Positions 51,469 to 62,037 of a stretch of DNA of 64,000 nucleotides are shown piece by piece (the stretch's first letter is position 1; each line of letters begins with the position of its first letter). The position numbers and the translations under genes are program-made. The notes below the pieces were generated by a model that was not told where the DNA came from, made no database searches, and was given only the letters and a program-made list of their open reading frames with translations. The stretch is from Mesorhizobium erdmanii USDA 3471 (GTDB lineage Bacteria; Pseudomonadota; Alphaproteobacteria; Rhizobiales; Rhizobiaceae): the NCBI RefSeq assembly GCF_000472705.1, contig NZ_AXAE01000011.1, forward strand, positions 310,001 through 374,000, written 5' to 3'.

Positions 51469-51690
51469 TCAGCTCTTGCTGGCTTTTTCCTTCACGGCCG
51501 AAACGGTCTCGTCGGCACGGTGTTCGACGGTACGCTTGTCGTCGGCGACGTCGTCGTCCGCCATGCCCTTCTTGAAGCTCTTGATGCCTTTGGCCATGTC
51601 GCCCATCAGTTCCGGAATCTTGCCGCGGCCGAAAACCAGCAGCACGATCACCAGCACGATCATCCAGTGCCAAATCGAAAATGAACCCAT
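51469..51690 (-). CDS. tatA: Sec-independent protein translocase TatA
   Basis: 73 residues. One span ([20 protein letters not shown]) followed by the [20 protein letters not shown] hinge and amphipathic helix, then a polar tail. Pore-forming Tat subunit. It lies 31 bp before tatB and starts the Tat cluster. Confidence 0.95.
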   Translation of the reverse strand: MGSFSIWHWMIVLVIVLLVFGRGKIPELMGDMAKGIKSFKKGMADDDVADDKRTVEHRADETVSAVKEKASKS

Positions 51691-51870
51691 AGCAAATCTC
51701 TCTCGAATGTTTTCCCTGGCGATGATCTATGCGTTTTCGCGTTGGGATTCAAACACAACAGCGACAGAGTTTATGAAAGGGTGACGTATGTCACGCTTTT
51801 TCGACTCGCTGGCCCGCTACCAATCGGCGCATCTACGACCTATCGGCACGTTTGGACAGAGGCCGACCGG

Positions 51871-52638
51871 TCAATCTTCCGTGACGCGCGGCGTCAACAG
51901 GCCGAGCTCCTCGAGGTCGATGTCGGTCAGCGGATCCTCGTCCTCGGTCAGGACGTCGGGGTCGGCCGGCGGCTGCGGGATGGAGAAATTCGACGGCATG
52001 CGGCCCGAAAGCAGGCCGGCGCCCTTCAGTTCTTCCATGCCGGGAAGATCGCGGATTTCCTCGAGCGCAAAATGGTCGAGGAAGGTTTCGGTGGTGCCGT
52101 AGGTGACGGGACGGCCGGGTGTCTTGCGGCGGCCGCGCATGCGCACCCATTCCGTTTCGAGCAGCGTGTCCAGCGTGCCTTTAGACGTCTCGACACCTCG
52201 GATGTCCTCGATCTCGGCGCGCGTCACCGGCTGGTGGTAGGCGATGATCGCCAGCACTTCGAGCGCCGCCCGCGACAGCTTGCGCTGCTGCACCGTGTCG
52301 CGGCTCATCAGGAAGGCGAGATCGCCGGCGGTGCGGAACGCCCAGCCGTCGCCGACCCGCACCAGATTGACGCCGCGCCGGGCATAGACCTGCTGCAGTT
52401 CCGCCATGGCCACGGCGACATTGATCCCGTCGGGAAGGCGTGCCGCAAGCTGCTTTTCGCTGACGGGTTCGGCGCTGGCGAAGACGATCGCCTCGGCCAT
52501 GCGCACGGCTTCGGCCATATGCAGGCGCTCGGCCGGATTCTGCGCCGGATTCTGGGGCGAAGCCTGGTCGAACTCGCCTTCTTCCCGTTCATCGTCGATC
52601 TTGAAGGGGATAACCGAAGCTTTGGCGCGCTCGCTCAT
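51871..52638 (-). CDS. scpB: segregation and condensation protein B (ScpB)
   Basis: 255 residues. Two winged-helix domains: ERLHMAEAVRMAEAIVFASA, PVSEKQLAARLPDGINV, LEVLAIIAYHQPVTRAEIE and VYGTTETFLDHFALEE-type sequence (PVTYGTTETFLDHFAL). Binds ScpA in the Smc-ScpAB condensin for chromosome segregation. Its ATG overlaps the scpA stop (52635-52638). The N- and C-terminal tails are acidic. Confidence 0.95.
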   Translation of the reverse strand: MSERAKASVIPFKIDDEREEGEFDQASPQNPAQNPAERLHMAEAVRMAEAIVFASAEPVSEKQLAARLPDGINVAVAMAELQQVYARRGVNLVRVGDGWAFRTAGDLAFLMSRDTVQQRKLSRAALEVLAIIAYHQPVTRAEIEDIRGVETSKGTLDTLLETEWVRMRGRRKTPGRPVTYGTTETFLDHFALEEIRDLPGMEELKGAGLLSGRMPSNFSIPQPPADPDVLTEDEDPLTDIDLEELGLLTPRVTED

Positions 52639-53477
52639 GATGCCACCTCGACTGCCTTGATTGCCGGCGTGCGGCCGCGCAGATAGATCGGCGCGAATGT
52701 CTGATCCTGCCGCACGTCCATCGTGCCATCGCGCACGAGTTCCAATGTTGCCGCGAAGGAACTGGCGATGGCCGTGCGCCTTTCCTCGGGACTGGTCATG
52801 TACTCGATCAGAAAGCTTTCCAGCGTGGTCCAGTCGCTTACGGCCCCGACCAGGCGGGTCAGGATATCGCGCGCGTCCTTCAGCGCCCAGACGCCGCGCC
52901 TGGCGATCGTCACATTGTTGATCGCCTGCTTCTGCCGCTGCTGGGCATAGGCGGTCAGGAGGTCGTAGAGCGATGCCGAATAGGCGTTACGCTTCTCGAT
53001 GATGACCATTTCCGGCATGCCGCGCGCGAACACGTCGCGGCCAAGCCGGTTGCGGTTGACCAGACGCGCGGATGCGTCACGCATGGCTTCGAGCCGCTTC
53101 AGCCGGAATTGCAGCACCGCCGCCAGTTCCTCGCCACTTTCACCCTCTTCCCCCGGCTGCTTGGGGATCAACAGCTTCGACTTGAGGAAGGCGAGCCACG
53201 CCGCCATCACCAGATAGTCGGCTGCAAGTTCGAGCCGCAGCGCCCTCGCCGTCTCGACAAACGTCAAATACTGCTCGACCAGCGCAAGGATCGAGATGCG
53301 TGCCAGATCGACCTTTTGGGTGCGGGCAAGATGCAGCAACAGATCGAGCGGGCCTTCGAAGCCGGCCACATCGACGACCAGCGAGGGGTCGCCGGTGACG
53401 CGCGAATCGTCATTCTCGGCCCACAGGCGGTCCATCGGTGCGGCCTTAGGGGCCTTGCTTTCCAATGTTTCCGCCAC
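52635..53477 (-). CDS. scpA: segregation and condensation protein A (ScpA)
   Basis: 280 residues. Kleisin subunit of Smc-ScpAB. N-terminal block VDVAGFEGPLDLLLHLARTQ, then VDLARISILALVEQYL and ADYLVMAAWLAFLKSKLLIP; C-terminal winged helix near the end (TSPEERRTAIASSFAATLEL). Start is GTG 53477 (AGGG six bases upstream). Between nagZ and scpB, with 21 bases from nagZ. Confidence 0.94.
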   Translation of the reverse strand: MAETLESKAPKAAPMDRLWAENDDSRVTGDPSLVVDVAGFEGPLDLLLHLARTQKVDLARISILALVEQYLTFVETARALRLELAADYLVMAAWLAFLKSKLLIPKQPGEEGESGEELAAVLQFRLKRLEAMRDASARLVNRNRLGRDVFARGMPEMVIIEKRNAYSASLYDLLTAYAQQRQKQAINNVTIARRGVWALKDARDILTRLVGAVSDWTTLESFLIEYMTSPEERRTAIASSFAATLELVRDGTMDVRQDQTFAPIYLRGRTPAIKAVEVAS

Positions 53478-53498
53478 AGCCCTGTCACTTCCCTGTCG

Positions 53499-54518
53499 TT
53501 AGGCCACCGCATCGAAATAAGTGGCAAATTCCGCGCGTATCTCGGTTTCTTCAACCGTGTCGCTTTTCCTAATATAGGTCATCGCCCGCTTTGCGCGCTC
53601 CAGCGATTTGCCTTCAAGTCCCGTGGTACGCGACGCAATGCCCGCCATCTCCTCGAAAACGCCGTTGCAGTGAAGGACCAGATCGCAGCCCGCCGCAAGG
53701 ATCGATGCCGCCTTTGTCGGGAAATCCCCAGAAAGTGCCTTCATCGAGGTGTCGTCGCTCATCAGCAGCCCGTCAAAGCCAATGTCGCGGCGGATAATCT
53801 CGTCGATGACCTTGCCGGACGTCGTCGCCGGGTTCTTCGGGTCGATGGCGCTATAGACCACATGCGCGGTCATTGCCATCGGCAGGTGGTTGAGCTCGCG
53901 GAACGGAGCAAAGTCATGCCGCTGCAGATCGCTGAGCGAGGCATCGACCGTCGGCAACTCGAAATGCGTGTCGGCAAAGGCCCGGCCATGGCCTGGAATA
54001 TGCTTCATCACCGGCAGCACGCCGCCCGACATCAGGCCTTCGGCGGCGGCGCGGCCGAGTTCGATGACCGCGCGCGGTTCCTTGCCATAGGCACGCGCGC
54101 CAATGACGTCGCTGGCGCCCTCGATCGGCACGTCGAGCACCGGCAGGCAATCCGCCGTGATGCCGTAGCGCAGCAGGTCGAAGGCATGCAGGCGCGCCAT
54201 CAGCCAGGCGGCACGGGTGCCAGCGTCATGATCGTCACGCCACAGCGCGCCAAGCGCGCCGCCGGCCGGATAGTTCGGCGCCAGCGGCGGCCGCAGGCGT
54301 TGCACCCTGCCGCCTTCCTGATCGATGAACACCAGCGCATCCGGGCGTCCGATGCAGTCGCGCATCTCGGCGACCAGATCGCGGATCTGCTCGGTCTCGC
54401 CAATGTTGCGGGCAAACAGAATGAAGGCCCACGGGCATTCATTGCGATAGAAATTGATTTCTTCGCGGGTGAGCGATTTCCCGGCACAGCCGAGGATCAT
54501 GGATTTTGATTCGGTCAT
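53499..54518 (-). CDS. nagZ: beta-N-acetylhexosaminidase NagZ
   Basis: 339 residues. Family GH3 glycosidase of peptidoglycan recycling, removing GlcNAc from muropeptides in the cytoplasm. Diagnostic segment KHIPGHGRAFADTHFELP near residue 172 (catalytic D-H dyad loop), substrate KHIPGHG, and DALVFIDQEGGRVQRLRPP and GFDGLLMSDDTSMKAL with the nucleophile Asp. ATG 54518; the frame starts close after a weak ribosome binding site. Its product can influence beta-lactamase induction where AmpR is present (none here). Confidence 0.95.
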   Translation of the reverse strand: MTESKSMILGCAGKSLTREEINFYRNECPWAFILFARNIGETEQIRDLVAEMRDCIGRPDALVFIDQEGGRVQRLRPPLAPNYPAGGALGALWRDDHDAGTRAAWLMARLHAFDLLRYGITADCLPVLDVPIEGASDVIGARAYGKEPRAVIELGRAAAEGLMSGGVLPVMKHIPGHGRAFADTHFELPTVDASLSDLQRHDFAPFRELNHLPMAMTAHVVYSAIDPKNPATTSGKVIDEIIRRDIGFDGLLMSDDTSMKALSGDFPTKAASILAAGCDLVLHCNGVFEEMAGIASRTTGLEGKSLERAKRAMTYIRKSDTVEETEIRAEFATYFDAVA

Positions 54519-54615
54519 ATCACGACACTAGGGCTTCACGCGGCCAAAGGGAATCGTCTTGGATTACATGCTGTCCAACGCCGGAAATGCTTGCACAAGC
54601 CATCTCGAGCACATG

Positions 54616-54650
54616 AAAAAGCCGGCGCGACCCTGGGCCGCGCCGGCTTT
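54616..54650 (-). terminator. intrinsic terminator of the SPOR gene
   Basis: On the minus strand an 11-bp stem AAGCCGGCGCG/CGCGCCGGCTT with a 9-base loop is followed by TTTCATG, so five T counting the stem end. It starts 18 bases after the stop at 54668. Confidence 0.85.
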
Positions 54651-54667
54651 GAATGGTTGAACGGCGC

Positions 54668-57600
54668 CTAGCGCGAGACGAAGCAGTTGCCGCCGGCGGC
54701 CTTGTAGCTGGTGCACAGGTTGATGGCATCGTTGCGCGACTGGGCCGTAACGCGGACGCGGTAGAACGTGCCCTTGCCGGCGATCTCGGCCTTGACGATG
54801 TTGGCGGTGCGGCCGGCAAGCACATTACCGTAGCGGCGCTGCAGGTCTTGGTAGGTCGACTGGGCGCTTTCCACCGTCGGCTGCGACGCAACCTGCATCG
54901 ACCACGAACCACCACCGGTCGCCGTCGTTGCAGGGTCGATGGACGCGACCTGATCGGGCTTGACCTCGCCGACGACATCGACCGGCTGGTCCGACGGACG
55001 CTGCGGCGCGATCGCAACCTTGGCCGGCGTGTTGGCCGATTGCGCCTTGGCCTCGGCCTTGGTCGGTTTGGCTGCCGGCTTGAGGGCCGGCTCGTCGCCC
55101 GACTGGGCTGCGGCGGGCGCCACGGTGCCGGTCTGATCGGCATCGGCCTGGGCCGACGGCGCTACATGCTGCGGCGCCGGATCGGCAGGTTCAACGGCGG
55201 CCACCTGCGGCGCGGCCGGTGCCACATCCTCGCGCGGCACCAGCGAGCCGTCCGATTTGACCACCATCGTCCTCACCTTGCGCGGCGCAACGGCGACGAC
55301 ATCGGTGTTGGTGCCCTTGTCGGCATCCTGCAGCACCTGCGCGATGCGATCCTCGGACTTGGGCGCCGGCGCGACAGTGGCGGCCGGCGCGGCATTGTCA
55401 GCCGGCACGGCACTTGCGGTTGGCGTGGCATTGTTGTCGGCTCCGCCGACGGCAGCACCCTGGTCAGCGGAAAGATCGGCGGCACGGGCCGGATCCTTGG
55501 CCTGCACATCCACCGGAACCTCGGTGTTGGTGACAAGCTTCTGCTGCACCGGCTCGGCAGGCTTCGCGCCCTTGACCACCGCGTCATAGACCTTGTTGTC
55601 CTGGTTCGGCACCACGGTGCCGCCTGGATTTTCCGGCTTGACCTTGATCGGCGAATTGTCGGCCTTGACGATCACCGGAGCCTCGCTGCCACCCTTGCCA
55701 CCAAACGACAGGGCAAAGGCACCCAGGCCACCCGCGATCGCAACGGCACCAACAATGGCAGCGATGAACAGGCCGCGTCGGCCCGATGGCCTGCCCGCTT
55801 CCCGCTCGCCCAGACCCGGAACGGACATCGCCTCGTCCAGTTCGGGATCATAGTCGAGTTCGTCGACGGTGAAATCGTCGGCCTGCGAGACCGGCTGGCT
55901 GCCGGGCAAATTGTCGAGATCGAAGCCGGCGGCGTCGGCATAGCCCGTGTTCGTCGCGGCGCGTGCCGGCATTTCCGCCGGACGCGCCACATAGGTCCGC
56001 GCTTCCGGCTGATAGGCCGGTTTGACCCCGTCATAACCGTGCGTGGGCTCCTCATACGCCGGCGCCTGATGGCCCGGTTTGAATCCGGCGCTGTAGGATT
56101 CATCGGTATAGGAAGCGTTACTCGCCGGAGCGGCGGCAGTCGGCGCCACCTCCACCGAATTCATTTCCGTCAGCAGGCTGGCGAACTCGGCATCGAGATC
56201 GTCGTAACCAGGCGTCGCCGGCTCATCTTCCTCGAAATGCAATTCCGGAATGTCGAGATCGTCCGCCAGCGCCACGACACGCTCCGGCACATCGACCGTC
56301 TCGACGTCAGGCATTTCTTCATAGCGCGACTGTCGCGGCTGGGGCGCAGATACGGGGGCTGCATAGGGAGCAGCCGCAACCGGCTCGGGCGCGCGGTAGG
56401 AAGGCACAACGGCTACGGCCGGGGCCATTTCCGGCGCGGCAGTCCTGGCCGTGATCGAGGCGGAGGGCTGCGCGGCGAATGCCGGCTGCTGCGGAACCGG
56501 CGTCACGCGGCTCCATGACCGGCTCGGCTCCGTCGGCGCGGAGCGTTCGGCCAGCCAATCGAGGGAATCAGCCTGATCGTGCCGGGAAGCAGCCCCGTCG
56601 CGCGGTTCAAGATTCCTTGCCAAGGCGGCATCGAACGCATCGTTGTCGAAATCGACATGATCAGCGGCATCAGCGCCGAAATCCTGACCCTGGAGCTCAT
56701 CGAGCAGCATGTTGTCGAGATCGCCATCAGCGGCGTGACCAGCGCTGGAGGGATGCGCATCCTCGGCCGCTTGTTCGTCGAGACCCCAGTCGAGATTGCC
56801 GACCAGATCGGCGGGTTCCTCGGCAACCCTTGCAGGCGCGGCGTACTGCTGCTGAACAGGAGCAGCAGCCGGCTGAGCCATGAAGGGCTGGGTGACGACA
56901 GGCTGTCCCACGACAGGTGGGGTTACGACAGGCTCCTTGACCGACGGCAGCGTGCGCGCGGTCATCGCGCCCAGAAGCGCGTTCAACTCGTCTTCGAGGC
57001 TCCGTTCGTCCGCCACGGGGGCCGACACCGGCTTTGCGGGCGCCATTTGCTGAACCGCGGCAGCCGACACCTCGGCAACCGGCTCCTCGGCGGGCTCGAC
57101 GAACGCATCATCGAAGTTCAGGTCGAAAGCATCATCCGGGACGGCCTCGAAATCCGAAGTCCCGTCATTCGCCTCCACGGCATGGGTGGGCACCTCGTGC
57201 GCGTCCGGCTGATCAAACGCCACCGGCTCGTCCGCCTGAGCGTCAAAGTCCACATCGACATCGGCCATGGAGTGGTCGAAGTCACCCGCGAAATCCTCGT
57301 CGGAAATCGCCTGCGCTTCATTCGAGGCAGCCAATGCGGGCTCGGGATAGTCGACCGCGGTTGCAGCCGCATGGCGCTGGTCCGCCGAATGGTCGTCAAG
57401 CATCAGCTCGTCTTCGAGCGAAAGCGCAACCGCATCATCGAATTCGTGCTCGGGGGCCGGCTCGACAGCCACCGGCACTTCGGCAACGGCATGCTGGGGC
57501 TCGACGGCCTCGACCTCGACGGCATGGTCCTCGATGTGGAAATCCCGATCGAGGGACGCGGCAAGCTCGTCCTCCATCGGCAGATCGTCTTCGAACGGCG

Positions 57601-58060
57601 AAACGTCTTCGAGCGAACTGGCGACGGCGTTGTCGAAATCGGCGTCGAAGGCGGGTTCGACGGCTGGCGCGGCTTCCGCCACAACGGGGTCCGCATGGCT
57701 GGCGACCAGCGCCTGATCATCGACACCCGTGAAGTCCAGATGGAAATCGTCGTCGAGCGACAGCGCAAGATCATCGTCGGCCGCATGGGTCGCCGCCGTT
57801 TCGAATGCCGGCTCATGAACCTCGACAACCGGAGCGGCGACGCTTTCGTCAGCGTCGAACTCGCCCATCAGTTCCTTTTCCAGGTCGATGTCGAAATCGC
57901 CCTCTTGCGCGGGCTGACTGGCGGCAGCGGCCTGTGGCTGGGCCTGCTGCTTGACCGGCTGGCGCGGGTCGAATCCCATGATCCTGGTCAGTTCCGCGAA
58001 CGGATCATCGTCAGCGATGTCGTTGTTGTCGGCTACTCTCAGCTGGGTTCTGTCTGCCAT
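54668..58060 (-). CDS. large SPOR-domain membrane protein
   Basis: 1130 residues from ATG 58060 (MADRTQLRVADNNDIADD). Residues 1-760 are a strongly acidic, low-complexity region with repeated short patterns such as VALSLEDELMLDD and SLDDDFHLDFTG. One membrane span about 765-787 (LFIAAIVGAVAIAGGLGAFA). A periplasmic Ala/Pro/Asp-rich linker follows, then a C-terminal SPOR domain about 1050-1130 (SWSMQVASQPTVESAQSTYQ, YRVRVTAQSRNDAINLCTSY). SPOR domains bind denuded glycan at the division septum, so a division or septal role is likely. Between argS and nagZ, a conserved rhizobial position. Confidence 0.9.
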   Translation of the reverse strand: MADRTQLRVADNNDIADDDPFAELTRIMGFDPRQPVKQQAQPQAAAASQPAQEGDFDIDLEKELMGEFDADESVAAPVVEVHEPAFETAATHAADDDLALSLDDDFHLDFTGVDDQALVASHADPVVAEAAPAVEPAFDADFDNAVASSLEDVSPFEDDLPMEDELAASLDRDFHIEDHAVEVEAVEPQHAVAEVPVAVEPAPEHEFDDAVALSLEDELMLDDHSADQRHAAATAVDYPEPALAASNEAQAISDEDFAGDFDHSMADVDVDFDAQADEPVAFDQPDAHEVPTHAVEANDGTSDFEAVPDDAFDLNFDDAFVEPAEEPVAEVSAAAVQQMAPAKPVSAPVADERSLEDELNALLGAMTARTLPSVKEPVVTPPVVGQPVVTQPFMAQPAAAPVQQQYAAPARVAEEPADLVGNLDWGLDEQAAEDAHPSSAGHAADGDLDNMLLDELQGQDFGADAADHVDFDNDAFDAALARNLEPRDGAASRHDQADSLDWLAERSAPTEPSRSWSRVTPVPQQPAFAAQPSASITARTAAPEMAPAVAVVPSYRAPEPVAAAPYAAPVSAPQPRQSRYEEMPDVETVDVPERVVALADDLDIPELHFEEDEPATPGYDDLDAEFASLLTEMNSVEVAPTAAAPASNASYTDESYSAGFKPGHQAPAYEEPTHGYDGVKPAYQPEARTYVARPAEMPARAATNTGYADAAGFDLDNLPGSQPVSQADDFTVDELDYDPELDEAMSVPGLGEREAGRPSGRRGLFIAAIVGAVAIAGGLGAFALSFGGKGGSEAPVIVKADNSPIKVKPENPGGTVVPNQDNKVYDAVVKGAKPAEPVQQKLVTNTEVPVDVQAKDPARAADLSADQGAAVGGADNNATPTASAVPADNAAPAATVAPAPKSEDRIAQVLQDADKGTNTDVVAVAPRKVRTMVVKSDGSLVPREDVAPAAPQVAAVEPADPAPQHVAPSAQADADQTGTVAPAAAQSGDEPALKPAAKPTKAEAKAQSANTPAKVAIAPQRPSDQPVDVVGEVKPDQVASIDPATTATGGGSWSMQVASQPTVESAQSTYQDLQRRYGNVLAGRTANIVKAEIAGKGTFYRVRVTAQSRNDAINLCTSYKAAGGNCFVSR

Positions 58061-58163
58061 TATTGTTCCCGAACTCGCACTCATTCGGACGCCATGGACG
58101 TCGCGCAGGGTTGGCCCTTACCAGCGCAATGTGGGCAAAAGGTGACAGGTTTTTTAGTCAAAC

Positions 58164-59921
58164 CTAACGCATTTCGGTGGGCGCGGCGGCCCCGATCAGC
58201 GTCAGGCCGGACGTCAGAACGTCCGAAACAGCCTGCACCAGCCCTAGTCTGGCATGCGTCAATTGTCGGTCGTTAACCTTAACAAAACGTAAGTCCGGAT
58301 TATCCGTGCCCCGGTTCCAGTGCCCGTGGAAACTGGAAGCCAGATCATAGAGATAAAATGCCAGCCTATGCGGCTCCAGCGCAAGAGCGGCGGATTCGAT
58401 CAGGCGCGGATATTCCGCGAGTTTGCGGATCAGGCCGATCTCGCCCTCGTCGGTCAGCGAAGCCGCGGCGGCGGCAAGGCTTTTGCGGTCGAAATTCGCC
58501 TCGCCCAGTTGCTCGCTTGCCTGCCGGAACACCGAATGGCAGCGCGCCGAGGCGTACTGCACATAAAACACCGGATTGTCCTTGGACTGTTCGGTCACCT
58601 TGGCGAAGTCGAAGTCGAGCGGTGCATCGTTCTTGCGGAACAGCATCATGAAGCGGACTGCGTCGCGGCCCACCTCTTCGATGACTTCCCGCGCAGTGAT
58701 GAAATTCCCGGCCCTTTTTCCCATTCGGACCGGTTCGCCGTCGCGATACAATTTGACCAGATTGCAAAGCAGAACCGTGAGCTTCACCTCGTCGCCGGCA
58801 ATTGCCCGCGCCAGTGCCTCCAGCCGCTTGACGTAGCCGCCATGGTCGGCGCCGAGCACATAGATCAGGTCGACGAAGCCGCGATCGACCTTGTCCTTCA
58901 GATAGGCCACGTCGGCGGCGAAATAGGTGAACGAGCCATCCGACTTGACCAGCGCGCGGTCCATGTCGTCGCCGACCGCGGTCGAGCGGAACAGCGTCTG
59001 TTCGCGGTCTTCCCAGTCGTCCGGCTTCTCGCCCTTGGGCGGCGGCAGCTTGCCCTTGTAGATATGGCCTTTCAACGTCAGGTCGTTGACCGCCGAGCGG
59101 ATCTTCCTGGCATTATCGGCATGCAGCGTGCGTTCGGAGAAGAACACGTCATGATGCACGTTGAGCAGCGCCAGATCCTCGCGGATCATCGCCATCATCG
59201 CATCGATTGCGCGGTCCTTGACGATGGCTAGCGCCTCATCGTCCGGCATCTGGAGCAGACTGCGCCCGAACTCCTTCGCCAGCGCCTGGCCGAGAGGAAC
59301 CAGGTAATCGCCGGGATAAAGGCCCGCCGGAATATCACCGATCTCGTCGCCAAGCGCCTCCCGATAGCGGAGGATGACAGAGCGGCCGAGCACGTCGATC
59401 TGCCCGCCGGCATCATTGATGACATATTCCTTGGTCACGTCGTAGCCGGCGAACGCCATCAGATTGGCGAGCGCGTCGCCGACAACCGCGCCCCGGCAAT
59501 GGCCGACATGCATCGGGCCCGTCGGGTTGGCCGAGACATATTCGACATTGGTCTTCCGGCCGGCGCCGACCGTCGAGCGGCCGTAGTTGCGGCCCTCGCC
59601 CAGAAGCGCCGTCAGATGAGCCTGCCAGAAGCCGTCCTTGAGCCGCAGATTGACGAAGCCCGGGCCGGCGACTTCGGCGGCGGCGACATCCTCGTCGGCC
59701 TGCAGTGCCAGCGCCAGCCTTTCGGCCAGCGCGCGCGGATTCTGGCCGGTGGGCTTGGCCAGCACCATCGCCGCATTGGTCGCGAGGTCGCCATGGCTGG
59801 CATCGCGCGGCGGTTCGACGGCAATGCGCGACAGGTCGGGCGAAACGCCGTCCTTGTCTTTCAGGTCAAGCGCTTCGACAGCCTTTGTGACTCGCGCGGT
59901 GAAATCGGCGAAGATGTTCAT
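58164..59921 (-). CDS. argS: arginyl-tRNA synthetase
   Basis: 585 residues. Class I synthetase. HIGH variant [14 protein letters not shown] near residue 138; KMSK-region [15 protein letters not shown]-terminal additional domain 1-95 ([15 protein letters not shown]); C-terminal anticodon-binding DALR domain ([20 protein letters not shown]). ATG 59921. Sits upstream of the SPOR gene and downstream of dgt. Confidence 0.97.
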   Translation of the reverse strand: MNIFADFTARVTKAVEALDLKDKDGVSPDLSRIAVEPPRDASHGDLATNAAMVLAKPTGQNPRALAERLALALQADEDVAAAEVAGPGFVNLRLKDGFWQAHLTALLGEGRNYGRSTVGAGRKTNVEYVSANPTGPMHVGHCRGAVVGDALANLMAFAGYDVTKEYVINDAGGQIDVLGRSVILRYREALGDEIGDIPAGLYPGDYLVPLGQALAKEFGRSLLQMPDDEALAIVKDRAIDAMMAMIREDLALLNVHHDVFFSERTLHADNARKIRSAVNDLTLKGHIYKGKLPPPKGEKPDDWEDREQTLFRSTAVGDDMDRALVKSDGSFTYFAADVAYLKDKVDRGFVDLIYVLGADHGGYVKRLEALARAIAGDEVKLTVLLCNLVKLYRDGEPVRMGKRAGNFITAREVIEEVGRDAVRFMMLFRKNDAPLDFDFAKVTEQSKDNPVFYVQYASARCHSVFRQASEQLGEANFDRKSLAAAAASLTDEGEIGLIRKLAEYPRLIESAALALEPHRLAFYLYDLASSFHGHWNRGTDNPDLRFVKVNDRQLTHARLGLVQAVSDVLTSGLTLIGAAAPTEMR

Positions 59922-59983
59922 GGGTATTGCTCTGGCGGCTTTATGGCGAATCCGGCTCGCTGGCCGGCAAAATCGCGCCCGCC

Positions 59984-61198
59984 CTAGCTCAAATCCGGAG
60001 TGCGGTCAAACAAACGCCTGTGTTCCTTGAGCGCGTAGGTGTCGGTCATCCCTGCCAGAAAATCGGCCACGCTGCGCGCCTTGATGCGATCTTCAGCCCG
60101 GTCAAGGCCCTCGCGCCAGCCGTCCGGCATGGCGCGCGGGTCCGCGAAATAGGCGTCGAACAGGTCCCTGACGATCTGCTCGGCACCGGCGCGTACCCGC
60201 ATCACCTCCTTGTGCCGGTAGAGATGCTTGTAGAGAAAGGCCTTCAATTCCTTCTCCGCCGCGGCAATCGCGGTGGAAAAGGTCACCATCGTCTCGCCCG
60301 CCGCCCTGACCGCATCGGCGCTCCGCGGCCCGACGCGCTCAAGATTGGCGGTCGCGGAAAGGATGACATCCTCGACCATGGCGGTGATCTGCCGCCGCAT
60401 CAGTTCGTGGCCGGTGCGCACGTCATCGAGCGTGGGATAGCGCTGGCGCACGCCTGCCAGGATCTTGCCCGGCAGCGAGACGGTTTCCAGCATATCCAGC
60501 GTCAGCAGCCCTGCCCGCAGGCCGTCGTCGATGTCATGGGTGTTGTAGGCGATGTCGTCGGCGATCGCCGCGCACTGCGCCTCGATGCCGGCGAACCGGT
60601 CGAGTTCGAGGTCCTGCAGCTGCGAATAATCACGGATCGCCTGCGGCACCGGCCCTTTCAGACCCTTGCCGCTGCTGTCCGTCAGCGGGCCATTGTGCTT
60701 GACCAGGCCCTCCAGCGTCTCCCAGGTCAGGTTCAACCCGTCGAATTCGGCGTAGCGCGCCTCCAGCCGTGTCACGATACGCAACGACTGCGCATTGTGG
60801 TCAAAGCCGCCCCAGGCAGCCATCTTGTCGTTCAGCGCGTCCTCGCCGGTATGGCCGAACGGCGTGTGGCCGAAATCATGCACGAGCGCCACCGCCTCGG
60901 CGAGATCCTCGTCGCCGCGCAGCGCCCGTGCCAGCGCACGTGCGATCTGCGCCACCTCGATCGAATGGGTCAGCCTTGTGCGATAATGGTCGCCCTCATG
61001 GGCGATGAAGACCTGCGTCTTGTGCTTGAGCCGCCGAAACGCTGTCGAATGGATGATGCGGTCACGGTCGCGCTGGAACGGCGTGCGGGTCGGGCTTTCG
61101 ACCTCGTCGAACAGCCGGCCGCGCGAGCGCGCCGGATCGGTGGCATAGGCCGCACGTGGCCGATAGCCGAATCCGATGTCGCCCAACTCGTTGGTCAT
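59984..61198 (-). CDS. dgt: deoxyguanosinetriphosphate triphosphohydrolase-like HD protein
   Basis: 404 residues. HD-domain dNTPase. The metal-binding residues are visible: H78 in LTHSIEV, H107-D108 in [16 protein letters not shown], and the later [12 protein letters not shown]. The motif [16 protein letters not shown] is typical. Hydrolyses dGTP or other dNTPs to deoxynucleoside and triphosphate; substrate specificity cannot be told. Divergent from the A-type Fe-S carrier with 87 bp between. Confidence 0.94.
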   Translation of the reverse strand: MTNELGDIGFGYRPRAAYATDPARSRGRLFDEVESPTRTPFQRDRDRIIHSTAFRRLKHKTQVFIAHEGDHYRTRLTHSIEVAQIARALARALRGDEDLAEAVALVHDFGHTPFGHTGEDALNDKMAAWGGFDHNAQSLRIVTRLEARYAEFDGLNLTWETLEGLVKHNGPLTDSSGKGLKGPVPQAIRDYSQLQDLELDRFAGIEAQCAAIADDIAYNTHDIDDGLRAGLLTLDMLETVSLPGKILAGVRQRYPTLDDVRTGHELMRRQITAMVEDVILSATANLERVGPRSADAVRAAGETMVTFSTAIAAAEKELKAFLYKHLYRHKEVMRVRAGAEQIVRDLFDAYFADPRAMPDGWREGLDRAEDRIKARSVADFLAGMTDTYALKEHRRLFDRTPDLS

Positions 61199-61285
61199 GG
61201 TCGATGCCGCAGGTTGACTGGTCTAGTTGACTTGGCCGCTCGCGCTTCATACCTATCATGTGAAACCGAAAGCAAGGTGACGCCC

Positions 61286-61633
61286 ATGGGCGCTGATGCC
61301 AAGACTGCCATGAAAGTCGACATGACCGACTCCGCCGCCAAGCGGATCGCGAAAATCGTCTCGGGCGAGGCCGGCAAGACGGCGCTGCGCGTTTCCGTCG
61401 AAGGCGGCGGCTGCTCCGGCTTTTCCTACAAGTTCGACCTTGTCGACACCCGCAACGACGATGACGTCGCCATCGAGAAGGACGGCGCCACCGTTCTGAT
61501 CGACGATTTGTCGCTGGTCTATATGGGCGGCTCGGTGATCGACTTCGTCGACGATCTGATGGGCCAGTCCTTCCAGATCCGCAATCCGAATGCGGTCGCC
61601 TCCTGCGGCTGCGGCACCAGTTTCTCCATCTAG
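61286..61633 (+). CDS. A-type iron-sulfur carrier protein (HesB/IscA/ErpA family)
   Basis: 115 residues from ATG 61286 (AAGGTGAC upstream). The three cluster-ligand cysteines of the family are C43 (GGGCSGFSY), C107 and C109 (ASCGCGTSF), and the core DDDVAIEKDGATVLIDDLSL is typical. Delivers or scaffolds Fe-S clusters to target enzymes. No isc or suf genes are adjacent; ErpA-like placement beside dgt is common in alphaproteobacteria. Followed five bases later by the VOC gene. Confidence 0.93.
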   Translation: MGADAKTAMKVDMTDSAAKRIAKIVSGEAGKTALRVSVEGGGCSGFSYKFDLVDTRNDDDVAIEKDGATVLIDDLSLVYMGGSVIDFVDDLMGQSFQIRNPNAVASCGCGTSFSI

Positions 61634-61637
61634 CGGC

Positions 61638-62030
61638 ATGCCTGCCATAGGTGCGGTCCGTCAGGTCGCCCTGTCGGCCGGACGCGATCTTGATTCGACG
61701 CTCGCCTTCTGGCGCGACGTGCTCGGCATGGGCGTTCACGCCCGCTACGATCCTCCCGGCATCGCCTTCATCATGGCCGGCGACGTGCGCCTGCTGTTTA
61801 CCGACGGCGTTCCGGCCGGGACGGTCTATCTCGACATTAGGGGCGTGGAAACTTTCCACGCCGAGGCGAAAGCCGCGGGCGTTCCCTTCACCGCGCCGCC
61901 GGCACTTGTCCATCGCGATGCCGAAGGCACCTTCGGCCCGGCTGGGGAAAGCGAATGGATGGCCTTTCTAAAGGACCCGGCAGGCAATACGATCGGCCTT
62001 ATCGAACGCCTTCCGCCGAAACACCCCTGA
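61638..62030 (+). CDS. VOC (glyoxalase/bleomycin-resistance) family protein
   Basis: 130 residues from ATG 61638. A single vicinal-oxygen-chelate domain: QVALSAGRDLDSTLAFWRDV, LGMGVHARYDPPGIAFIMAG, and the C-terminal WMAFLKDPAGNTIGLIERLP. Possible metal-ligand positions remain partly (E at the LIER end). Function unknown; VOC proteins include isomerases and antibiotic-binding proteins. It lies between the Fe-S carrier and xth, tightly spaced with both, so it is probably co-transcribed. Confidence 0.88.
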   Translation: MPAIGAVRQVALSAGRDLDSTLAFWRDVLGMGVHARYDPPGIAFIMAGDVRLLFTDGVPAGTVYLDIRGVETFHAEAKAAGVPFTAPPALVHRDAEGTFGPAGESEWMAFLKDPAGNTIGLIERLPPKHP

Positions 62031-62037
62031 GGTTGCC

